Source: Gordionus sp. m RMFG-2023
Taxonomy: Eukaryota > Nematomorpha > Gordioida > Chordodea > Parachordodidae
Direction: 5' to 3'
DNA: 64,000 bases
Assembly (NCBI RefSeq): GCF_954871325.1
Contig: NC_088777.1
Coordinates: forward strand, 20,747,366 to 20,811,365
Shown: positions 13,655 through 24,800 of the stretch, piece by piece
Layout: every line of letters starts with the position of its first letter
Position numbering within the stretch: position 1 is the first letter of the stretch
Notes under the pieces: generated by a model
What the model was told of the DNA's origin: nothing
The model's database searches: none
The model's input: the letters and a program-made list of their open reading frames with translations, nothing else
Made by a program: the position numbers and the translations under genes

Positions 13655-14020
13655 TTTTTTTATCATTTTTGTAAAATTATCTATTTTTTAAGTATATTAA
13701 AAGAGGTGGATTTTCTAAATAATACTTTTTAAAAATATTTTTATTTAACTTATTTATGTATATGATCTTTTTAAGGATAATAATTTAATTTGACAATTTT
13801 TATATTCGTTATTGAAGATGTTCCTTGGAAAAATAGTTTTTTTTATCATTTTTGTGAAATTATCTATTTTTTAAGTATATTAAAAGAGGTGGATTTTCTA
13901 AATAATACTTTTTAAAAATATTTTTATTTAACTTATTTATGTATATGATCTTTTTAAGGATAATAATTTAATTTGACAATTTTTATATTCGTTATTGAAG
14001 ATGTTCCTTGGAAAAATGAC
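13655..14020 (+). repeat. Near-identical 183-bp direct duplication inside the foldback left arm
   Basis: Two adjacent copies start at about 13,655 and 13,838 with period 183. I see only one or two differences across the copies (for example TTTTTGTAAAATT against TTTTTGTGAAATT), so this duplication is much younger than the arm repeats around it. The corresponding stretch of the right arm (about 16,900-17,060) has its own, different short duplication. Confidence 0.75.
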
Positions 14021-14912
14021 AATTATCATAATCGGTATTTTTAAACATTAGATTTTTTACGGTAAAATATGTATTTTTAACATGTTAAATTAAAATTTTA
14101 ATTAAGATGCACCATATAAAAGTGACAATTATCATCGTTATTTTTAAAGTTTTTTAAATTTTTTTGACGTAAATCGGTTAAAATAAGTATTGTTAACATG
14201 TATTAATAAAACTTCAGTGAAGATGTACCCTAGATAAGTGACAACTGTTATAATCCTTATTTTTAAAGTTTTTTGAGGCAAATGGGTAAAAATATAGATT
14301 GTAAACTTGTTAAATTAAAATTTTATGAAGATGTACCACAGAAAAATTATAATTGTACTAATCGTTATTTTTAAACTTTTTTTGACATATATGGGCCAAA
14401 ATAAGTATTGATAACATGTTTAATAAAAACTTTAGTGAAGATGTACCCAAGATAAGTGACAATTGTCATAATCATTTTTAAAGTTTTTTGAATTTTTTTT
14501 GACGCAAATGGGCAAAAAATAAATTGCTAACATGTTAAAATAAAATATCAATGAAGATGTACCATAGCTAAATGACAATTGTCATAATCGTTGTTTTTAA
14601 AGTTTTTTGAAATTTTTTGATACAAAAGGGTAAAAATATAGATTGTAAAAATGTCAAATTAAAATTTCATGAAGATGTACCATATAAAAGTGACAATTGT
14701 CATAATCGTTATTTTTAAAAGATTTTAAATTTTTTTGAAGCAAATGGGCTAAAATATAAATTGCTAACATGTTAAAATAATATTTCAGTGAAGATGTACC
14801 CTAGATAAGTGACAATAGTCATAATCGTTATTTTTATAGTTTTTGAATTGTTTGACGCAATTGGACAAAAATATAAATTGTTAACATGTTAAAATAAAAT
14901 TTCAGTCCAAAC
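14010..14912 (+). repeat. Tandem array, about 115-bp units with GACAATTGTCATAATCGTTA core
   Basis: The core GACAATTGTCATAATCGTTA or a variant recurs at about 14,017, 14,124, 14,240, 14,349, 14,457, 14,573, 14,691 and 14,811. Each is followed by TTTTTAAAGTTTTTTGA, a CAAATGGG phrase, AACATGTTAA and GAAGATGTACC. The same unit, inverted, forms the right-arm array. Confidence 0.8.
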
Positions 14913-15274
14913 AAAAAAACAAATCGATGTTTTCATTCTCATAATTGTTGTTCCTTTTATCCTGCTTAAAATTTGATTAAAATATGCAAAGTGATTATTA
15001 AAGATAGTTGTAACCTATGTTAAATTCTAAACTTTTAAGTTCACAATCTTATTCCTTTAATCAATAAATTTTAATTCTACATTATAAAAATGTATAACCT
15101 TGCATTCGCAGTTAGCAAATATTTTTTTATACTCGTGGCAAAATAGTGCTGAGTCTGAATTCAGGGTAGGATTTTTATAGAAAAAACTTAAAAACCATAT
15201 GAATATTATTTAGGAATAATGATGATACAATCAACATCCTATAAATTTAATGTTAAGATTTTATTATGGTTAAA

Positions 15275-16850
15275 ATGGATTAAAATCTATATTTTAACCC
15301 ATTTACATTAAAGAACTTTAAAAATAACGATTATAAAAATTGTCACTTTTCAATGGTATATTTTCATGAAATTTTAATTTAGCATGTTTACAATCTATAT
15401 TTTAACCCATTTGCAACAAAAATATTCAAAAAAACCTTATTAACAACGATTATGACAATTGTAGCTTATCTATGGTACATCTTCACTGAAATTTTCATGT
15501 AAGCAATTTATATTTGCCCATTTGCGTTTAAAAAATTTAAATAATTATAAAAATAACGATTATAACAATTGTCACCTTTCTATGGTGCATCCTCATGAAA
15601 TTTTAATTTAACATGTTTACAATCTATATTTTTACCCATTTATGTGAAAAAAATTCAAAAAAGTTTAAAAATAACGATTATGACAATTGCCACTTATCCA
15701 GGGTACATCTTAACTGAAATTTTATTTTAACATGTTAGCAACACTTATTTTAGCCCATTTACGTCAAAAAAATTTTAAAAAGTTATAAAATAACGATTAT
15801 GACAATTGTCACTTTTCTATGATACATCTTCATCATGTTTACAATCTATATTCTTACCCATTTGTGTCAAAAAAATTCAAAAAACTTTAAAAATAACGAT
15901 TATGACAATTGCCACTTATCCAGGGTACATCTTAACTGAAATTTTATTTTAACATGTTAGCAATACTTATTTTAGCCCATTTACGTCAAATTAATTTTAA
16001 AAAGTTATAAAATAACGATTATGACAATTGTCACTTTTTATGGTACATCTTCATGAAATTAACATGTTTACAATCTATATATATACCCATTTGCTTTAAA
16101 AAATTACAAAAACTTTAAAAATAACGATTTTGACAATTGTCACTTATCTAGGGTACATCTTCACTGAAGTTTTATTTAAATATGTTATTAATACTTATTT
16201 TGGCCCATTTACGTCAAAAAAGTTTAAAAATAATGATTATGATAATTATCACTTATCTAGGGTACATCTTCACTGAAGTTTTATTTAAACATACTAGCAA
16301 TACTTATTTTAACGCATTTTGGTCAAAAAAATTCAAAAAACTTTAAAAATAACGATTATGACAATTGTCACTTTTCAATGGTACATATTCATGAAATTTT
16401 GATTTAGCATGTTTACAATCTACTATACTTTTACCAATTTAAAACAAAAGAATTCAAAATAAACAACGATTATGACAATTGTAACTTATCTATGGTACAT
16501 CTTCACTGAAATTTTATTTTAACATGTAGCAACTTATATTTTTGCCCATTTAAGTCAAAATTATAAAAAAAACTTTAAAAATAATGATTATGACTATTGT
16601 CGCTTTTATATGGTACATCCTAATTGAAATTATAATTTAACATGTTAAAAATACATTTTTGCCCATTAGCGTTATAAAAATCTAATATGTTTAAAAACAT
16701 TGATTATGATAATTGCCATATTTCCAAGGAACATCTTCATTGAATTTATAATTTAACAACTTTATAATATAAATGATATTTTTACCCTTTTGAGTCAAAA
16801 AATCTTAAAAATAACGAATATGACAATTGTCACATTAAAATATTATCCTT
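15275..16850 (-). repeat. Inverted tandem array forming the foldback right arm
   Basis: The complement of the left-arm unit (AATAACGATTATGACAATTG, then GTACATCTTCA, CATGTTTACAATC) recurs about 14 times at roughly 105-120-bp spacing. The arm is about 1.7 times longer than the left array. Some neighbouring units (about 15,660-15,790 and 15,880-16,010) are closer to each other than to the rest, which indicates local unit expansion. Confidence 0.75.
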
Positions 16851-17204
16851 AAAAAGATCATAAAATAACATAAATAAGTCAAATATAAATATTTAAAAAA
16901 AATTTATTTAGAAAACCCACCTCTTTTAATATACTTAAGAAAGAGATAATTTTACAAAAATGATAAAAAAAACTATAAAAGATTTCACTAAAAAATTGTA
17001 TATTTATTTATAATAAATTTCACTAAAAATTGTATATTTATTTATAATAAATTTCACTAAAGAATTCCTCAAAAAAGATATATTTACTAAGAAGATTTAA
17101 AATTTTTATCATAATATGTTTAAAAATCTTTTGAACTTCGCATATCATTTTTTATTAAAAAACATCAAATAATAAATAATATGTTGTTTTCTTTTAAATA
17201 AATG

Positions 17205-17535
17205 CATTCGCAATATATTTATTGTTTCGCGGTTATGCGCTCGCGATAATGACTTCGCGCAAACATATTCGCGATAAAAAATTCGCTTAAAGTATTCGCG
17301 TAAAATGTTTCGCTAAAATGTATTCGCTCTAATAAATTCGCGGTTAAGGTTTCGCGGAAAAATATTCGCGACAATGGCTTCTCGAAATGTCTTCGCTATA
17401 AATGTTTCGCGAAGATAAACTCGCAGAATTGGTTTCGCGATTTTACCTTCGCTATAAAAACTTTTCGCGATAAACGACATTCGCGATAAAAGTTTCGCGA
17501 AAAAGTGTTTCGTGATAAAAGTTTCGCTGAATTGA
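17205..17535. repeat. Right-arm TCGCGA array of the foldback element
   Basis: An inverse counterpart of the left outer array, with TTCGCGATAAAAG-type units and the terminal GTTTCGCTGAATTGA. It is longer and more degenerate than the left array. Confidence 0.8.
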
Positions 17536-17555
17536 TCTGATACGCTATTAAAATA

Positions 17556-18590
17556 TTTAAATTATTGCTATGAATTTTGACAGATCAAAAAAAAAGTACA
17601 ATATTTCTAAATCTGACAAGAAACTGAATCAAAATAACAATGTTCTAATTAAAAAGTATTTGTAAATATGATAAATACCAACAAAAAATTTAAGCATTAC
17701 TTTGCAAAGAATGGTATTGCAAGATATTTACTGTTTTGCACTAGTAAAAAAATTCCAAAGAGCTTTTTAAAAGTAATATACACTATTTTCAAAACTTATC
17801 TAGCCAAAAGCAATTGGCTAGACCTCTCAGATAAATCTATTGGAATAGAATTTTGTGAAAGTTGATGATAGGTAATTAAATCCCCCCCCCCCATTTATCT
17901 ATTATTTAGGATGGGAGCAATAATATGGTTCCCGTGTTCCCTTATTTTTTAAATATCCAGAAAATTAACATATGGAAAATTATATTACATTAAAAATATA
18001 TTCAAGAATTATATTCCTTTAAAAGTATAATCCTTGTTAAGGATAACGTGACAATTTTAGGGCAGTCCTATTTATTTCACTTATATCAATTTTTAAAAAC
18101 AAATACATGCCAAGAGTCTATTTTCTCGTAGAAATCAAAAGGTTAACTTTCCTTCCTCTATAAAATGTATGAAAACTGCAAATTGGCAAAATTTCTCTAA
18201 AAGCATAAGTAGTTGAAGAAAATGTTTGTGAGATATATGTTCTAGAGAAATAAGTAATATGTGAAATACTTAGGAAGCTATAAACATTCATCATATGTCG
18301 TTAATATGGATTTTAACATTGGTCTTAAGGGGAAGTGATAAATAGCATACTAGTAAATAAATTGTATCCTTAGGGGGTCATATTCTTGCAGAGAAGAAAT
18401 TAATTTAAAACTTGACTACAGGAAAATTAGTAAATATAATAGAAAATGCTAATAACTCAGATAAATCAGAAGAATATTCTGCCGCTAAGACGAAATTTAG
18501 TTATATTCATTTATTAACATATTTTGTATATTTGCTATTATATGTATATATTAAAAAGTTAATAATATCATAAAATTATTTGAATTTGAT
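17556..18590. other. Right part of the hAT-like element, no recognisable protein
   Basis: A 65-codon plus-strand open frame (17,668-17,865) and the Lys/Asn-rich stretch before it show no motif I can name. An 11-C tract lies at 17,882-17,892. Position inside the hAT-like ends suggests decayed transposase or filler; nothing more can be said. Confidence 0.35.
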
Positions 18591-18639
18591 CATCTTTGAC
18601 TGGTCAAATATCTAACCCTGAAAAATAACTAAGGTTATA

Positions 18640-18818
18640 CAGAGTTTGAGACGAAAATGATTTCGGTTTAAAATATTTTTTTTTAAAAAAAAGTAGTTTT
18701 GATTCCAGTTTTAATTCCTATAAATTTTAAATGAGCGTTGTATTTGAGAGTTGTATTTATGATTTTGGATTAGATTTGCCCCGATTCCAAGAGTTACAGG
18801 TTCTAGTTCTAGACTCTG
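18640..18818. mobile_element. Short inverted-repeat element with CAGAGT...ACTCTG ends
   Basis: The unit starts CAGAGTTTGAGAC and its right end reads, inverted, CAGAGTCTAGAAC. The interior has TTCGGTTTAAAA and GGTTCTAGTTCTAG phrases. Flanking 8-mers AGGTTATA and ATTTTAAA agree only partly. Probably an old non-autonomous hAT-type element. Confidence 0.45.
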
Positions 18819-19734
18819 ATTTTAAAACATCATAACAATAAAATATTTAATTAATAAAAATATTGTCAAAAGGTAAAACAATCAGCAAACATTTGTATTA
18901 ATATATTTTAAGCAAAAGCACAAGTATAAATAATTTGTAAGTTTATAACTCATTTCCTAATAAAATATATGAAAAGTGTATCTCTTACCTATAATACCGT
19001 AGGGGCTATGAATAATTATTTGAAATGTAACATTTTCCATTTAACCTTGTTTAGCATCAAAATAAAGCGATTTAAAATCACCAATTTTTTTTATTGAACA
19101 AAATATAAGAATTTTCACATTTATTTATTAATACTAATTAATACAATAAGTGTATGTAATAAAATTATCAAATTTGGCATATTTAAAATGTTCCCATTTT
19201 GAGCGCAAGTATATTTTAATTGTTCTTCATCTTTGCAGCTTTTAAAAATTTTTAGCAATTAACAAATAACAAACTCTTTTTCAATTCTCCTTTGCTCAAT
19301 GATTTCCTTTTATATGAAGTGTTAATATCTATAGCTTTTATCAGAATATTTTTAACGTTTTTTTCCCATAACCGCTTTACCTTCAGATATATTTATTATA
19401 TATAAATCATTATTGCATGATTTCTAGCTAAGCAATAAACTCCCAATAACTTTTATTTTATAACTAAAACTTTAAAGAATTTTGTACAAAATTTTAAATT
19501 ATTTGATCAACTATTTGCTAAAAGCAAAAAATAATATCTAATTTTTTATAATTTATGGGTAAAAACGGTATTTTTTGGATATCACTCAAGAACATTTTCC
19601 AAAAGTATAGGTAAGAAATTATATTTAAAAATATATCTTTACACAAAATTTATAGACTTTATGCTCAATGGTTAAAATATTCTTGGCTTTTGGTCCCCCC
19701 CCCCAATTTTAATATTCAAACAATATGAACTGCT
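18819..19734. other. Gene-free A+T-rich stretch
   Basis: No coding signal or bounded repeat seen; a 10-C tract lies at 19,695-19,704. Confidence 0.45.
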
Positions 19735-20006
19735 TAGAGTCCTGCAATCGTTTTTTGTGAGCCGAATCCCAGTACAATTTTAACCCGAGCCCAACTCTCC
19801 ATAACTAAAGTCCGGTTTGATTTAATAGTAAAATATTAAAAGAATTCGGAATTATATCTAGAGCTGGAACAAAAAATATTTGTTTTATATGGCTATTTTA
19901 TTGAATTGCTTTCATAATTTCTACATCTATCTAATATTTTATAGGTCAGGCCAATACATGATTGATTTTATCGGTTCGGACCTTGGGACGGTCCTGTAGG
20001 TCTCTA
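19735..20006. mobile_element. Probable relic of the GAGACCTGCAGG miniature family
   Basis: The left end reads TAGAGTCCTGCAA and the right end, inverted, TAGAGACCTACAGGACCG, matching the ends of the better preserved copy at 20,319-21,194. The interior has scattered GC-rich words (GAGCCGAATCCC, ACCCGAGCCC). No target duplication could be recognised. Confidence 0.45.
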
Positions 20007-20318
20007 AAACTAATAACACAACAAAAAGATTTTTAAACAAAATTGTTATTATTTAAACTTTAAATTCAAAAATAATATTTATCAACATAAATAAAATTTG
20101 TTTTTGGTTAATGCTTCAAAAATAGTTTATTTTTTGTCCTAGCTCTAAAGTCATAAAAGAAAATTAAATTAGCCTATCCTACTATAATAAAAATATGAAG
20201 CATAATCAGATATTAAATTATACGTATAATTTTTAGTTATTTTGTGAAAATATATTAATCATAAATTATCTTTAGGGTTATACAATTTAAAAATACCTTC
20301 TTGAAGTGATATTTTAAT

Positions 20319-21194
20319 CAGAGACCTGCAGGCCCGGCAAGGCCCAGCCCGGGTACCAGGGCCGGGCCGTATTTTAAATTTTTAAAATATAGCCGAACCG
20401 GGCCGGGCCTAAAAATTTTTTTTAAAAAAATACCCGGGCCGGGCCGAGCCATATTTTTTTAAAAAATTTATACAACATGAATTATTATATTCGTCAGATA
20501 TGGTTATAATGATTATATATAGTTATGATTAATATAATGTTTGGTGAAAGTTAACACTAGCTAAATAATAAAATTATAATTTTCCTGCCATGGAATAAAT
20601 ACGCAAAGGATTAAATACATTATTATATAATATATGTATATTTTTTATTAATTAAAATATCATTTTTATTTTTTTTATAAATACATGGTATATTCTCAAA
20701 ATATTATTTATACACAAATTTTTTATAGCATCAATGTTAAACGGCTCGTTTTGAACCGATTTTTAAAAACGGCTAACTCAGTGTTTTATCCAGAAAAATA
20801 TTATGCAAGCCTGAAAATTTTGCTCATAGAAGGAGCAAAGGTCTAGACATATAGTATCGAAATTTCGAGGCTTAGTCAATATTTTTCTGGCGAAAATATT
20901 GAGTTAGCCGTTTTTAAAAATCGGCTCAAAACGAGCCGTTTAACAACATTAGCTAATATACTTGCTTATTAAATGATAATACTCGTCGAAAAATATGATA
21001 AAATACGAAATAATAAATTTTTTGTATATACCAGGTCGAATATAATTTTAAAAAATTCCGAGCCGGACCTAAAAAATTTTTTTTTAATTCAGGCCAGGGC
21101 CGGGCCCCAAAAATTTTTTTTTTAATATTCGGGCCGGGCCTAAAATATTTAAACCCGGGCCGGGCCGTACAGATGGTACCTCTGCAGGTCTCTG
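20319..21194. mobile_element. hAT-like element with GC-rich subterminal repeats, 876 bp
   Basis: Perfect 8-bp target duplications ATTTTAAT flank it (20,311-20,318 and 21,195-21,202). The terminal inverted repeats begin CAGAGACCTGCAG. Long subterminal blocks of GGGCCGGGCC / GGCCCGGC repeats sit inside both ends, in striking contrast to the A+T-rich core. The core carries a second miniature element (about 20,731-20,949) as a nested insertion. There is no transposase, so movement needed an enzyme encoded elsewhere, possibly the relic at 26.2-27.9 kb, which shares the end sequence. Confidence 0.85.
20731..20949. mobile_element. hAT-like miniature element, TAGTGTTGTTAAACGG family, copy 2 (nested)
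   Basis: An almost symmetric hairpin: AATGTTAAACGGCTC at the left and GAGCCGTTTAACAACATTA at the right, each followed inward by the shared GATTTTTAAAAACGGCTAA block. It lies inside the GC-rich-ended element at 20,319-21,194, so its insertion is the younger event. Confidence 0.8.
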
Positions 21195-21202
21195 ATTTTA
21201 AT

Positions 21203-21660
21203 AGAACTTTTTCAATCTTTAATTAACTTTCTTAGAAAATTTAAAATTAGAACATCCAATTAAATTATTTATCGCATTTCATGAGTTGATCGATTCTTAT
21301 CTCTGATAAGGACAATATTTTTTAATAATTTATTTATTTCTTTAAGTCAATGCAATATTTACTTTGTTTTATATAATATTATTTAAATTACATATGACTT
21401 TGCGTTCGCCAATGAAACTACCTAGTTCAAATTTTGCCCATAAAACTCACTTAGCAAAAAAATCTAAGAATGAGCTAGTTGATCAGTTTGTAAAAGATTT
21501 ACTCCCGTCGAAGTTTAATCTTCCGTGGTTATGATCAGGTATGATTTAGAGGCAGTTTTGAAAGCCAATCCTTAGAAATTTTCTTTAATGATTGAACGAA
21601 TCAATGGGTTTTTAAAGAATTTCTTTTTTTTACCAGGAATGCAGTTTCAAATTTAACTTA
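21203..21660. other. Gene-free stretch before the microsatellite
   Basis: No supported coding region or repeat boundary seen. Confidence 0.4.
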
Positions 21661-21889
21661 GGAAGGAAGGAAGGAAGGAAGGAAGGAAGGAAGGAAGGAA
21701 GGAAGGAAGGAAGGAAGGAAGGAAGGAAGGAAGGAAGGAAGGAAGGAAGGAAGGAAGGAAGGAAGGAAGGAAGGAAGGAAGGAAGGAAGGAAGGAAGGAA
21801 GGAAGGAAGGAAGGAAGGAAGGAAGGAAGGAAGGAAGGAAGGAAGGAAGGATGGAAGGATGGACGGAAGGATGGACGGAAGGATGGACG
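21661..21889 (+). repeat. (GGAA)n microsatellite
   Basis: About 190 bp of uninterrupted GGAA repeats decay at the right end into GGAT-GGAC variant units (about 21,850-21,889). Purity over about 47 units implies rapid turnover; the variant edge is the older end. Confidence 0.97.
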
Positions 21890-24800
21890 AACTCAGTCTC
21901 TTCTACCTATATCTATTAATTATATAAATAAATCTAGGGTTCTAGTAGGCTTTAGGCTGTTTCTAAACCATTAAACTCGGTTCTTTACCAAAAATGTGTA
22001 ATAATATATTGCATATGCGGTTATATTGTTCTTGATATAATATAACTTTTCAGAATTTTAAAATTTTTCAAATATTTTCAGCCAAAAAAAATGTTAAAAT
22101 GCCTTAACAAGATTTAATAATAATTAGGACTTGGGCTACTTCTGTGAACTTGAAACGAACCATTTGCACACCAACTTTATAGTTTATAAAATGACCATAA
22201 ATTAAAAAAATTCATATATTTTTAAATAATATATTATTCTTATAAGCAAAAATTAAACTTTTTGTCCTAAGCCCCATGCTTAGGCTTAACCTTGCTCCAG
22301 GTATGGCTTATTTTAATAAAATATTAGGCTATAAATTTCAGATAATTCTGTAACTTTTGAAAAAATCTATTTGTTTTAAATTTATTTGGAAAAATGATTG
22401 TATACTCAAATTTCTTCCATATTTTGTTATAAAATTATCAGAAATTTATATGGACGGTATTCTACACATAATGATTTCTTCAAATATTAGATTTTAAAAA
22501 TTTTAAAATGCTCTCATAAAATAATATAAGGTTGAATAACTATAGAAAAATTAAAAAACACCCTATCAGAATATCGCCTTAGCCTTACCACTTTTAATTT
22601 TATTGAGGTTTGCCTTTTGGGGATTATATATCTCATGATTCAGTAGTTACTAAGTCTATAGATTATTCTAGCATTCTAGCCTTCGAGTGAGCTGGGAGCC
22701 ATATTTAAATTATTAAAAACGAGAGTTTTGAAAATTATAAATATTTTTACCAACAAGCGAATTATTATTTTAAATCAAAATATCAATAATAATTTATAAA
22801 CAGTCTTTTTTAATATTTACCTAACACAAGGAGAGTGAGTGTATTCGAAGGCCATGTTAGAACATTTAATATTTGGAAAATCTGAGAACTCGTCACATAT
22901 AGATAAAAAAAATAATTAAAAACGAGCTTTTTGTAAATTATAAATATGTTTACCGCACCAAATATTATAAAATCACGATAATAATTATTATTCATAATTC
23001 ACGAATTTCATTGTAAATTAAGATAAAGTAAGATACCTTGGGCTTAAAATTATAATCCCATCTTTGGTAAATTTATAAAAAAAATTAAAAATATAACAAA
23101 TTTTTTAATGATTTATCAAGAATTAGAATAACTATTTAGAGCGTTAACCATCTTCTTTACTATAATTTCGAGATTCATTTATTAGTCTATGGAAGTAATT
23201 TTACACTAGTAATCTTGAATTGTCAAAATTATATAAACTATATGCAGCATCGCATGTTATTGTTGGGTGATTATTTATTGTCACATTTTTATGTTCATTT
23301 TTCGTATTTCCCCAGTTTTGCTTGTTTGCCAGACCTAAACCTTATCGCATGAGTTACATTGTGTAATATATACCCGGTGGTTTAAAAGATTATCCTTTTT
23401 ATTTAAAAATAGGATTAAAACCATCCAGCATATGGTGATAAAATCGCTCGTAATAAAATCCAAGATATCCTATGTTATAGTACATTTAAAAAAATGATTA
23501 TTCGGAATTAATAATATTACTAAGCAAAGAGTAAAATGTTTAAATGTGTAAACGCTCAAAATTATTTAAACTTTTGAAATTGCTTTCAATACTCGATTTT
23601 TGGTTTGCCATCCTCTAACATTAAGCACTCGAGTATGCATGCGCTCTGGTAGAGCCTTAGACTAATTTAAATTTTTCAATTCATCAATTAGTTAGTAGCA
23701 AAGAGGTTTCTTCTGCTTGAACTATGTTCTCAGCCTCATTGGATACTATAACTAAATAAGGGCAGATAATACAGCCAGTTAATATTTTTGTTTTTATGGT
23801 ATGACAATTGAGTAAAATAAAATATAAAATAAAAATCGAAAGTTATTTATCATAAATATGAGTAGAAAAAAATATAATTTTAATTAGTGAATAGTCCCAG
23901 TATCGAATAGTGACAACGGTAAAAATTCTTAGTATCGATATCTCTGTAATTTCTAAGATTACAATTTAAATGATATGTATCGCATCATAGGGAATTAATT
24001 ATGAAATTATTGTCTGTTATTTATTTTTATTGACCACAGTGTTCTCATCTCTGATCATTAAATAATTTTTAAATTGTCCCCGGATTCTCCTACATGCAGG
24101 ATAATTATATCATGTTAATGTTTAAATAAACTCTCTTTATTTGATATCAGGCAGGAACTCTCTAAGATGGTCAAAATAATCACCCCCACCCCCATAAAAA
24201 ATCTTAATGTATATTATGATATTTCCATGATAGAAACCAATATTTCTTTTAAAAAACCTTTAAAAAATATTTATGTAACGATGACTGCTAACTTTCATTA
24301 TTACTTTATATATATTATAATAATAAATAATACAATAGATAAATAGATTTGTAAAGTTAACCTTGAAATATAATTTAAAAAAAAAAATTGTGTCATATTG
24401 AAAAAAAAAATTTTAATTCATAAAATTAATGTTTTATGGAATTAGTTTTCATACCTTCTTAATATAATAACCATTTTTCATTCTTAACCCTTGAGGTGGA
24501 AAAATGCGTGTGGTTTGAGGTGATTGACTACTCCGTTTTAAAAGTATTATATACCATTCATATTTAACCTATTGACTTGACTGTATATATAATTGTAATT
24601 TTGATGATTAATTAATATTAAATAAAGAATTTATAAAAATTATATAGTTGTAAAAGTGTGAAAAATAAATTAAACAATTAGAATAAAAATCTTATGCAAT
24701 ATTTTTATTATAAAATTCTATAAATTAATTGATCACATTATTTTATTACAAAGATCTAAAAATTCAATGATCAGATTTTTTTTATTTAATACTTAACTAT

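Larger units (their letters stand above)
13155..17543. mobile_element. Foldback element, 4.4 kb, arms made of tandem repeats
   Basis: Two long arms are mutual inverted repeats around a single-copy centre (about 14,915-15,270). Outermost in each arm are arrays of TCGCGAAAC / TTTTATCGCGAA units with a 13-14-bp rhythm (13,172-13,405 and 17,205-17,535). Next is A+T-rich sequence including TTAAAAGAGGTGG and its complement. Innermost are about 115-bp units centred on the self-complementary TGACAATTGTCA. I count about 8 such units in the left arm and about 14 in the right. Terminal 17-mers (GTTCCATGTCAATTCAG and, inverted, GTATCAGATCAATTCAG) are related. Flanks GCTATTAAATA and GCTATTAAAATA look like a 9-11-bp target duplication with one A-run difference. 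No protein-coding region is seen. Confidence 0.75.
13059..18620. mobile_element. hAT-like element, 5.56 kb, host of a nested foldback element
   Basis: The left end begins CAGGGTT and the right end finishes AACCCTG. Both ends also carry ATATTTGACCAGTCAAA in inverted orientation (about 13,107 and 18,596). Flanking 8-mers AAAAATGA (13,051-13,058) and AAAAATAA (18,621-18,628) differ at one position, as expected for a hAT target duplication. Most of the interior is the foldback structure at 13,155-17,543. The remaining about 1.08 kb on the right (17,556-18,590) has only short open frames, for example 17,668-17,865, with no domain I can recognise; it may be decayed transposase. The superfamily call rests on end sequence and duplication length. 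Confidence 0.6.

Noticed and set aside
14010-16850. CRISPR-like array because of regularly spaced palindromic repeats
   Set aside because: Eukaryotic context; units are whole tandem repeats without unique spacers, and they occur as mirror-image arms.
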